Part shown: piece by piece, positions 24,967-31,900 of the stretch
Layout of the letters: each line of letters starts with the position of its first letter
Position numbering within the stretch: the first letter of the stretch is position 1
DNA from: Acidobacteriota bacterium
Lineage (GTDB): Bacteria > Acidobacteriota > Terriglobia > Bryobacterales > Bryobacteraceae
DNA: 35,162 nt
Direction of reading: 5' to 3'
Assembly (NCBI GenBank): GCA_017304135.1
Contig: JAFLBB010000052.1
Coordinates: 1 to 35,162, forward strand
Program-made: the position numbers and the translations under genes
Notes under the pieces: model-generated
The model's database searches: none
What the model was told of the DNA's origin: nothing
What the model saw: the letters and a program-made list of their open reading frames with translations, nothing else

Positions 24967-26524
24967 AGACGTGCTCCATAACCCAAATCTGCGAATGCGT
25001 TCCCCCGGCACCGAACGCGATGCTGCCCGTCTTGGATTGAACGCTGAACGGGCCCCCATCATAGTTCGGCCAGGCCAGCCGGCGCACGCCCTCGCCGCTC
25101 AAGCTGAGGGCCACTCCACCGCGCGAAGCCAGCAGACTCGCCCCCTTCCAGGCAAGCCACGTCACGCCGTCCACCGCCCACTCCCTGCCCCCGGCCACCA
25201 CATTGTTCCTTGAGGCCCGCGCGGTGAGTTTGCCATCCGGCGACACGGCCATCGCCCGCACATCCTCGCCCGCCGCCACCCTGCCATCCGGCTCCCAATC
25301 GCCCGGAATCCCGCCATGGCCCGCGCCCTCGGCCACCACCTCCACCCGAATTGCGCCGTCGCGGACCCGCACTCTGAACAGCCCGGCCCGCCCCTTGCCA
25401 TCGGTCCCCGACGCCAGAAGCCACTCACCGTCAGGCGACCATCGCACCGAAGCAATCGTAGCCAGCCGCGCCGGAAGATCCCGCTCCCGTCCGGAGTCAA
25501 GATCGCGCACGACAATCACCACCGACTGCACGCCGAAGTTCTCCGCCCCGCGGCGCGACAAGTAGGCCAGCCGCTTCCCGTCGTGCGACCACGCCGGAGC
25601 CGAGTTCCGCCCCGGTGTCCGCGTCGGCAATACAGCCGGCTTCCCCCCCTCCGGCATCAGCGCGATCTCACTGGAGCCGGTCCGCAGCCCGTAGTACAGG
25701 TCTCCCTTGGCCGTCACCCCCATCGGCAGAAACTGCTTCAGGTTGGAACGGACCAACCGCGGCGTGCCGGCGGCCTTGCCGTTCTCCACTCGAACCGCCC
25801 ACGCACCCATCGTCCCGTCGCGATCACTGGCAAACAGAATCTCCTGGCCATCGGGCGACCACACCGGAAACAGATCCTCCCCCGGCGCCTCCACCACCTT
25901 CGTCTCCGAGCTGCCGTCCATGGCCAGGACGTAAATATCACGCGGCCCGGCCTGCTCGCCCCCAAACGAGTCGTAAGCGATCCAACGGCCGTCCGGGGAG
26001 ATGTCCATCCGCTTCGGATACACCCAGTTCAGCGACCGCAACACCTTCACCGCCCCCGTCTTGGCATGCACCAGCGCAATCTGGCTGATGTTGTCCTTGC
26101 GAAAAAAAAGCGTGAGAATCTGCTGATTGTCCGGCGTCCAGGAGGTCGGCTGAACGAAACCGGACTCCTCGTTCCGGAACAGGACTCGTGGTTCGCCCCC
26201 CTCGGCCGGCACCACCCGCAGATCATAAAAGCCCGCCTCATTGAACCAGGCCACCGCGACCCGGGAGCCATCGCGCGACGGGGCGCTGAAATAGGCGAAC
26301 TCCTTGGCTGCCCCCGGTCCCTTGTGGGTGAGCCTCCGAAGCTGCCCTGTGGCTGTTTCCAGAAGGGCGAGATCGCCCGAGCCAGGATCGACACACGAGA
26401 GATAGCGTCCGTCCGGCGTCGGGGCGCCCAGGATGTTCGCCCCCGCCACATCCCACACCACGCGGATCGTTGGTTCCGCCTGGAGGGCCAGTGTTGCAAG
26501 AAGGATGAGCAGGTGCCGCGGCAC
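24941..26524 (-). CDS. Secreted TolB-like (PD40) beta-propeller protein
   Basis: A 527-residue protein with a Sec signal (PRHLLILLATLALQAE) and a GTG start. It contains WD40-like PD40 blades, each with a 'SPDG' type turn: 'DISPDGRWIAYDS', 'VWSPDGQEILFASDRDGT', 'AWSHDGKRLAYLSRRG', 'RWSPDGEWLLASGTDG' and 'AVSPDGKLTARAS'. This matches TolB/Tricorn-type six- or seven-bladed propellers. No peptidase domain follows, so it is probably a binding or scaffold protein of the periplasm. It begins an operon with the di-haem peroxidase and the TPR protein. A TAGGAT box lies 6 nt before the GTG, so the first gene is predicted to be leaderless while the later two have Shine-Dalgarno sequences. Confidence 0.82.
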   Translation of the reverse strand: MPRHLLILLATLALQAEPTIRVVWDVAGANILGAPTPDGRYLSCVDPGSGDLALLETATGQLRRLTHKGPGAAKEFAYFSAPSRDGSRVAVAWFNEAGFYDLRVVPAEGGEPRVLFRNEESGFVQPTSWTPDNQQILTLFFRKDNISQIALVHAKTGAVKVLRSLNWVYPKRMDISPDGRWIAYDSFGGEQAGPRDIYVLAMDGSSETKVVEAPGEDLFPVWSPDGQEILFASDRDGTMGAWAVRVENGKAAGTPRLVRSNLKQFLPMGVTAKGDLYYGLRTGSSEIALMPEGGKPAVLPTRTPGRNSAPAWSHDGKRLAYLSRRGAENFGVQSVVIVVRDLDSGRERDLPARLATIASVRWSPDGEWLLASGTDGKGRAGLFRVRVRDGAIRVEVVAEGAGHGGIPGDWEPDGRVAAGEDVRAMAVSPDGKLTARASRNNVVAGGREWAVDGVTWLAWKGASLLASRGGVALSLSGEGVRRLAWPNYDGGPFSVQSKTGSIAFGAGGTHSQIWVMEHVFAPLDSQR

Positions 26525-26530
26525 GCATCC

Positions 26531-26536
26531 ATCCTA
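26531..26536 (-). promoter_or_regulatory. -10-like hexamer TAGGAT, 6 nt before the GTG at 26524
   Basis: On the minus strand TAGGAT ends 6 nt before the GTG start of the propeller gene, the same spacing as several other genes here. No -35 box is visible. Confidence 0.45.
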
Positions 26537-26599
26537 TCTCTACCGCAGGCCGGCGGCGAGCTTGGCGTGGGGCGCAGGGCGCGGAGGGGGGAATCTGAG

Positions 26600-26782
26600 C
26601 TAGCGGGCGGTCCGAACCACCAGCAGAAGCGCGACTCCAGCCACCACCAGCGATTGCACGAGAACTGTGTCTAATACCCAGGTCATGATTCCAGTAGTCC
26701 CTACGATGTGAGTGATGAGCACGCTGCCTGCCAAACGGCTAAATCCAACACCCACGCGGAATTTCCCGGCAGCGGCTTTCAC
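26600..26782 (-). CDS. Possible small membrane protein (60 codons, unsupported)
   Basis: An open frame with a GTG at 26782 and an internal ATG at 26686. The C-terminal 28 residues (VLVQSLVVAGVALLLVV plus a basic tail) look like a single membrane segment. No Shine-Dalgarno sequence or TANNNT box is found at either start, and no family is recognised. It may be chance coding in a GC-rich spacer. It is listed because the 26525-26917 spacer is otherwise gene-free. Confidence 0.15.
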   Translation of the reverse strand: MKAAAGKFRVGVGFSRLAGSVLITHIVGTTGIMTWVLDTVLVQSLVVAGVALLLVVRTAR

Positions 26783-26801
26783 CCACTTGGCCCAATTCCC
26801 T

Positions 26802-26829
26802 CACAGGTGGGCGAGAGTCCGCACTTGTG
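26802..26829. promoter_or_regulatory. Dyad CACAGGTG / CACTTGTG upstream of the TIG-protein gene
   Basis: Inverted arms at 26802-26809 and 26822-26829 match at seven of eight positions, and in RNA the eighth is a G-U pair. They can extend by two further pairs. The dyad is centred about 86 bp before the predicted sigma-54 start point, a usual place for an enhancer-binding-protein site. It could equally be an RNA hairpin if transcription starts further upstream. Confidence 0.35.
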
Positions 26830-26875
26830 TCCCGCGAAGCCTTCTCAGTTCCAATACATTTTGGCATTTCTGCTT

Positions 26876-26891
26876 TGGCGCAAAAATTGCA
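26876..26891 (+). promoter_or_regulatory. Candidate sigma-54 (-24/-12) promoter
   Basis: TTGGCGCAAAAATTGCA (26875-26891) fits TGGCAC-N5-TTGCA with one mismatch in the -24 element. The invariant GG (26877-26878) and GC (26889-26890) are exactly 12 bp apart. Initiation would be near 26902, giving a 16-nt leader with GAGG 10 nt before ATG 26918. Confidence 0.5.
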
Positions 26892-26906
26892 CTCGTACAG
26901 TACGAG
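26892..26906. promoter_or_regulatory. Perfect 15-bp palindrome CTCGTACAGTACGAG at the predicted start point
   Basis: Two 7-bp arms flank a single central base. The palindrome covers the region from about -10 to +5 of the candidate sigma-54 promoter and would suit a repressor operator. TACAGT within it is also a TANNNT hexamer, 15 nt from the ATG. Confidence 0.4.
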
Positions 26907-26917
26907 GTTTTTCAGCC

Positions 26918-27319
26918 ATGAGAACCAAATCAGCCTTTCTTACGATCATGGCGGTTGTGTTCCTCGCCGTCCTCTTCGTCCCGTTTGTGTCGGCCGCCGA
27001 CACGAATAACTCCGTTCCCATGATGCGCCGCGTGGAACCCGCGGTCGTAAAGGCAGGCGAAGTCGCCACCGTGTTCGGCGAATCCCTGGATAAGTCGAAG
27101 GTCGCCGATCTCATGCTGACCACAATCAGCAAGCAGGTCTCCGTGGAGATCCTCGAGCAGACCGAGGCGTTCATCAAGTTTCGTGTTCCAGCCAATCTTG
27201 AGCCCGGCAAGTATAACCCTGCCGTCCTGATGGTGAGAGAGCCGATGTTGCTTGTACAGCCCGTCATCCTCACCGTTGAGCCGGCCAAAAGTGAGCCCAA
27301 ACCGGCTCCCACGAAGTAA
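26918..27319 (+). CDS. Small secreted IPT/TIG-fold protein
   Basis: A 133-residue protein. A Sec signal (about residues 1-26, hydrophobic MAVVFLAVLFVPFVSA) is followed by one immunoglobulin-like IPT/TIG domain: 'RRVEPAVVKAGEVATVFGES' at its start, 'SVEILEQTEAFIKFRVPANL' in the middle and 'GKYNPAVLMVREPMLLVQPV' near the end. A Lys/Pro-rich tail (EPKPAPTK) closes the protein. Single-TIG secreted proteins often bind surfaces or partner proteins; no function can be named. An intrinsic terminator follows 50 bp later, so it appears monocistronic. It is the only gene here with both a candidate regulated promoter and a strong terminator. The upstream frame is open, but ATG 26918 begins the signal peptide. 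Confidence 0.8.
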   Translation: MRTKSAFLTIMAVVFLAVLFVPFVSAADTNNSVPMMRRVEPAVVKAGEVATVFGESLDKSKVADLMLTTISKQVSVEILEQTEAFIKFRVPANLEPGKYNPAVLMVREPMLLVQPVILTVEPAKSEPKPAPTK

Positions 27320-27369
27320 CCAAGTTCGCTCCTGGCTAGCCGGCCCTTTTTCGCCGGATTAGCCGCTTG

Positions 27370-27411
27370 GGCCCCCCGCGATTCTGGCTGGCGCGGGGGG
27401 CCTTTTCTTTT
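27370..27411 (+). terminator. Strong Rho-independent terminator
   Basis: An 11-bp perfect GC stem (GGCCCCCCGCG at 27370-27380 with CGCGGGGGGCC at 27392-27402), an 11-nt loop, then TTTTCTTTT. It ends the TIG-protein transcript and is the only clear intrinsic terminator in the window. Confidence 0.9.
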
Positions 27412-27420
27412 GCTTGAATC

Positions 27421-27691
27421 GCGCACAACGGAGCCTGGGCGGCTGAACCTCGCCGCCCGGCCCTGTGCGCTCCGGACCTCGTTCCTCCACCTTCCCGCCG
27501 CGCACAACGGAGCCTGGGCGGCTGAACCCCGCCGCCCGGCCCTGTGCGCTCCGGACCTCGTCCCTCCACCTTCCCGCCGCGCACAACGGAGCCTGGGCGG
27601 CTGAACCCCGCCGCCCGGCCCTATGCGCTCCCCACTTCGTTCCTCCATTTCTCTGCCGCGCACAACGGAGCCTGGGCGGCTGAACCCCGCC
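27421..27691. repeat. 79-bp tandem repeat, three full copies plus a 34-bp partial
   Basis: Copies begin at 27421, 27500, 27579 and 27658, an exact period of 79 bp. Copies 1 and 2 differ at two positions; copy 3 is more diverged in its last third. Each unit holds GCGCACA paired with TGTGCGC, a nested GGGCGG/CCGCCC stem, and a competing CGGAGC/GCTCCG stem. Because 79 is not a multiple of three and the units are stem-rich, the open frames through them look non-coding. Together with the terminator this accounts for the 401-bp gap between genes. Confidence 0.92.
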
Positions 27692-27704
27692 ACCTCGCTT
27701 CGTG

Positions 27705-27710
27705 TATCAT
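27705..27710 (+). promoter_or_regulatory. -10-like hexamer TATCAT, 10 nt before ATG 27721
   Basis: TATCAT starts 14 bp after the last repeat fragment and 10 nt separate it from the start codon. The leader would be only about 3 nt. No Shine-Dalgarno sequence is present. Confidence 0.45.
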
Positions 27711-27720
27711 CCCCAATGGC

Positions 27721-28668
27721 ATGATCTCCCGACGCGCCTTTCTCGCCGCCGCCCCGCTCCTCGCTCAAGACGCCCCCAAACCGGTGCCCCGGATGCAAAC
27801 AATCCCGCAACCGCTGGACCAGGTCCTCTTCACCCGTGCCGAGCGCGAGCTGGCGCGTTACTACTACAGCCCCTCCCTCCGCCGCCCCTTCCTGCACCCC
27901 ATCATCGGCCCCTCGGGAAGGCCGCTTACCCGCATGGGCCATCCGCGTGACCCGCAAGGCCACTCCCACCACAACTCAGTCTGGATCTCCCACCAGTCAG
28001 TGAACGGCATCAACTTCTGGGAAGACGCCGACTCGCCCCAGCACGGGCGCATCCGGCAGGTCCGCCTCCGCGCTCTCGACGATGGCAACCGCGACTGCGG
28101 TCTCACCGCCGACCTGACCTGGAACGGCCCCAACGGCGCAACGCTGCTCGCCGAGCGCCGCCGCATCACGCTCCGCGACATGACCGGCGGCGAGTGGCTG
28201 CTGCTGCTCGACCTTTCTTTCACCACCGGCCTGGAAACGGTCACCCTCGGCCAGTCGCCCTTCGGCCCCATCGGCGTCCGCATGGCCAAGACCATCGGCG
28301 TCAACGACGGCGGCGGCCAGTTGAGAAACTCCGAAGGCCTTGCCGGCGAACCCGCCATCTTCCGCAAACCGGCGCGCTGGGTCGACTACTCCGGCCCCGT
28401 CGCCAACGGCCCCCGCGGCGCGCTCATCCAGGAGGGGATCACCTTGCTCGACCACCCCTCAAACCCCAGCCACCCCTCGCCGTTTCATGTGCGCCGCGAT
28501 GGCTGGATGGGCGCCTGCCTCACACTCAACGCCGCCCTCACTCTCCGTCCCGGCAATGCTCTGCGGCTGCGTTACGGCCTCTACGTCCATGACGGCGTGC
28601 CCGCGCCGCCGGCCATCGACGCCATGTGGAAGAGCTTCGCCGGCGACCCCATCACGCCGCTACAATGA
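27721..28668 (+). CDS. Exported DUF6807/PmoA-like family protein
   Basis: A 315-residue protein with a twin-arginine signal (ISRRAFLAAAPLLAQ). The body resembles the DUF6807 ('PmoA family') proteins common in Acidobacteria, Planctomycetes and Verrucomicrobia. Signature pieces are 'RPFLHPIIGPSGRPLTR', then 'GHSHHNSVWISHQSVNG' with a His cluster at 81, 83 and 84, and 'RDGWMGACLTLN' late in the protein. Despite the database name there is no evidence for methane monooxygenase activity; the family fold is a beta-sandwich and its function is unknown. Members often sit among sugar dehydrogenases and glycoside hydrolases. The 104-residue TPR gene starts 4 bp after its stop. Confidence 0.8.
   Translation: MISRRAFLAAAPLLAQDAPKPVPRMQTIPQPLDQVLFTRAERELARYYYSPSLRRPFLHPIIGPSGRPLTRMGHPRDPQGHSHHNSVWISHQSVNGINFWEDADSPQHGRIRQVRLRALDDGNRDCGLTADLTWNGPNGATLLAERRRITLRDMTGGEWLLLLDLSFTTGLETVTLGQSPFGPIGVRMAKTIGVNDGGGQLRNSEGLAGEPAIFRKPARWVDYSGPVANGPRGALIQEGITLLDHPSNPSHPSPFHVRRDGWMGACLTLNAALTLRPGNALRLRYGLYVHDGVPAPPAIDAMWKSFAGDPITPLQ
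28661..28666 (+). promoter_or_regulatory. -10-like hexamer TACAAT inside the end of the DUF6807 gene
   Basis: TACAAT overlaps the last codons and the first base of the upstream stop, and lies 6 nt before ATG 28673. It could give the small TPR gene its own leaderless transcript in addition to read-through from upstream. Confidence 0.4.
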
Positions 28669-28672
28669 AGCC

Positions 28673-28987
28673 ATGACGGCAGCGGAGCACTTCGCCCAGG
28701 GCCGCGCGCACGCGGAACTCGGGGAACTCACGGAGGCTTTCCTCCACCTTGAGCGTTCGGTCCAACTCTTCCCTGAAAATGCCGAGGCCTGCAAGCTGCT
28801 CGCGCGTCTCTCCCTCTCCGTGAACGAAGTGCGCGCCTTCCAGTGCTGGTGCCATGAGGCTGCCCGCATCGATCCCCTCGACCCCGAGCCGCACCTCATG
28901 ATGGCCGCCGTCTTCGAGGAGAAAAGCCGTCCGGCCGAAGCGGCCGAAGCGCGCCAGCGCGCCGCCGCCCTCACCTCGCGCGTTTAG
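28673..28987 (+). CDS. Small cytoplasmic TPR protein
   Basis: A 104-residue protein without a signal peptide. It reads as about two and a half tetratricopeptide repeats: 'AEHFAQGRAHAELGELTEAFLHLERSVQL', 'AEACKLLARLSLSVNEVRAFQCWCHEAARI', then 'PHLMMAAVFEEKSRPAEAAEARQRAA'. It is probably a protein-protein adaptor. It starts 4 bp after the DUF6807 gene with no Shine-Dalgarno sequence. Its TAG interlocks with the TAA of tssM, overlapping it by 4 bp. A role linked to the secretion system is possible only by position. Confidence 0.75.
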   Translation: MTAAEHFAQGRAHAELGELTEAFLHLERSVQLFPENAEACKLLARLSLSVNEVRAFQCWCHEAARIDPLDPEPHLMMAAVFEEKSRPAEAAEARQRAAALTSRV

Positions 28988-31900
28988 CGCGCCACTTCGC
29001 TTACGCAGCCAAGCGACGCCAGATAGCCCTTGCGGAAAATCGGCGGCGCGCCCTTCATGTCCAGTTCGAAGGGAATCGTCAGGTCCTTGCCGTTGCCCAG
29101 CTTCATCGCCTGGCCCGACTGGCCCTGCCGCGGCACCCAGCTCAGCGTGTACCGCGCGCCCGAGCTTTCAAAGCGGTCATAGTCGCCAAAGAAGCGGAAT
29201 GCCGACCACAACCCGCTGTAGCTGATCAGTCCGATGTCGCCGCCGCCGAGGTTGCCGGAAAGCTGCGCGCCCCCCGATCCGGGCCAGGCGAACTCACGTG
29301 TCTCGCCGCCCTTCCCCGAGCCTTTCAGCGTCTGGCCGTCCAGCGTCAGCGTCACCCCGCGCAAGCCTTCTGACGGCAGAGCCTTCATCGAGTAGCTCAG
29401 CCGCGGCTCGCGCGAGTCGCCCTTGTAGAAGGCCTCGCGGAAGGCCATGATGTTGTTCAGATACTGCAGGAAGCGCGGCGTGATCGACACCTTGCTGTCC
29501 GCCTTCTGAATGTACAGGCTGCCCTGCTTGTCGATGTACTGCTTGAGCGTCGTCTGGTAAAACTGCTCCAGCCTGCCGTCGCCAGGACGGAAGAATGCAC
29601 CGAACTCATCCAGCGTCGCGTCGACACGGGAATCCGATTTGAAGGGGTACTTCGCCGTCAGCCGCAGCAGGTCGTTGCAAGCGCCTTTACCGGCCGAATT
29701 CAACTGCGCCGGGCCCAACCGTCCGAGCAGCGCTTCGGCATATTTGATGGGGTCCTCCATCAGCTTCTGCACCATGCCATGGACGTTGCCCTCGCGGTCA
29801 ATGGTGAACTTCTGCGCAATCATGCGCGTCACCTTATAAGCGTTCGTGGCCTCGTTCAGCGTCGAGTTCACAAGGTCCTCGGGAATCTCGTTGCCGCCGG
29901 TCTTGGCCACGCGATCCATGGCCGCCTGCAGGCCGACCAGTGCCTGCACATAGGGCGTGTTGTTATCCGTCACCATGCGATCGCGGCAGGGCGCCTTCTC
30001 AACAAAGTGAACCGGTTGGTAGGGCTCCTTCAGCGCGGCCGTGGCCACTTCGGTATTCGTTGAGGCCACGCAGAACATCGCCAGCAGGAAACTTGAATTG
30101 CCGCTCAACTGGCCAAGCTTGTTCGCCGCATCGGCAATGTTGGCGTAACGGACCACTTGCGAGGCCGCCAGATAGGCGCGCCAGTTGTCGAGGAAGTCCT
30201 TGTGATAGCGCTCGGTCAGCAGCGGGACGAGCTTGGCCGGATCGAGGTCGGCGAGGGCGCGGTCGCCCAACACCCAGCGCTCGCCGCCGAAGAAGCGCCG
30301 CACGTTGCGGATGGCATCGTCCATGAACTTCCAACCATCGGCGGTATAGGCGCCCAGCATCTCGCGGTTGTTCACCACCAGCGCCGCCGAGCCCGGATAC
30401 TGCTTGTTGAAGTTCACGCCGGGGTGCTTGCGCGAGGCCTCGGCGATCATGAACTGGTAGATGCTCTCCACGGCATTAAAGCGCGACAGGTAGTCGCGCG
30501 CATGTTCGATCGCCTCGCCGTCATTGCTCGAGGAAAACGGGTTCTTGATCTTCAACTCATCGGAGTAAAAATCGAACTGGCGGCGGGCCAGGGCCATGCG
30601 TTCCGGGTCCACCTGACGACCGGCCGCCCAACGGTCGGTGAGCAGCGGCGACAGGAACTCGCGCGTGCTCTTGTCCGGATGCGAGGTCGTAATCAGGTAG
30701 CCCTTCAGCGTGTCGTAGGTTGGGCGATAGGGATCGCTCGGCCCCGGCGCGGCGGGCAACTGGCGCAAGTGCGCCAGCAGCGAGGCCTGCGTCGCGCTGA
30801 ACATCAGCCTCGCGAACCGGTTGAAGTAGAGCCGCCGCGAGGGCTCATACAGATCGCTGCCGACATACAATCCCCAACGCAAGCGCCATGGCGCGCCCTC
30901 GCGCTCATACCGCGACAGCAGCTCAACGGATTGGCGCAGCGTGTCCAGCCGTTGCAGCGCATTGAGCGAAGGCAACTCCTGCCCGGCGCCGCCCGACTCC
31001 GAGGCGCCAATGCCGCGGGCCGCATCGATTACCTGGTTCTCCAGCGACCGGTTGCCGAAGTAGCTCACCGTGAGCGCGATCATCCATAGGAAGAACAGCG
31101 CCGAAAAGGCGCTCACGGCCAGCCGCCGTGTCATCTGCGCTCCGGCGCTGGTGCCGCTGGCCCCCTGCGCGGTGCGGTCCTGCAGAATCACGTGCGAAAA
31201 GAGGTGGCCGAGGAAGATCCACTGCGGCACACGGCGCGTACGCACGCTCTGGGCCTGCTGCTGCACCTGTTGCGGCGCATCCAGGCCGAGGGGGTCGTCC
31301 ACAAGGCCGCCCCGGCGCATCGAGGCCGGCGTTTCGGCCGAGCGCACGCCAACGTTCTCTTTCACCACCTTCGGCCGCACGCCGCTGAAATAAAACCCGC
31401 GCAAAAAGGGACTGACGTGCAACTGGCTGGGACGCGCAAGGTCCACCAGAAAGCGCACCAGCAACTGGCGCAACTTGCGGAATTCGCGCGGGAACTCATA
31501 CACCGCGCCCTGCTTCGCCGGATCATGCTCGCGTTCGAGCATCGGCAGCCGCCTGTCGCAGATCGAGTAGAACAGGTCGTTGAACGCCGAGGTCAGCCGG
31601 CGCGACTCCACTTCGGCGTACACGCCCACCGCCACGCCATCCCGAATGGGCAGCGTCGCGCCCACCACCTGCGAGGCTTCCTCGTCGCTCAGGTTGGAAA
31701 CGAATTCGCCGAAATAGCCCATGCGGTCCATGCGCGTGAACAGCACGTAGACCGGCAGACGGATGCCCAGTTCCTTGGAAATTTCGCACACGCGCGTGTT
31801 GATGCCGCGGGCCAGGCCTGACAGGGCGTCTTCGGCGCCGCTGCGCAGGAAGGCTTCGCCGTCCACGCACACCACCACGGCCCGCGGCGGCTGCGGCTTG

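Noticed and set aside
24967..25062. The ATG at 25062 as the start of the di-haem peroxidase
   Set aside because: It adds 32 mostly basic residues ahead of a clean signal peptide and deepens the overlap with the upstream gene. TTG 24966 has GGAG at 7 nt.
26790..26850. A cobalamin- or c-di-GMP-type riboswitch before the TIG gene, suggested by GTGTCCCGCGAAGCC
   Set aside because: Only short stretches resemble the riboswitch cores; the B12 box and the GEMM GCAAACC segment are missing. An Infernal/Rfam scan would settle it. The sigma-54 and dyad reading explains the region better.
27421..27691. Protein-coding frames or a CRISPR array in the 79-bp repeats
   Set aside because: The frames simply repeat the unit and shift register because 79 is not a multiple of three. 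There are no unique spacers between repeats, so it is not a CRISPR.
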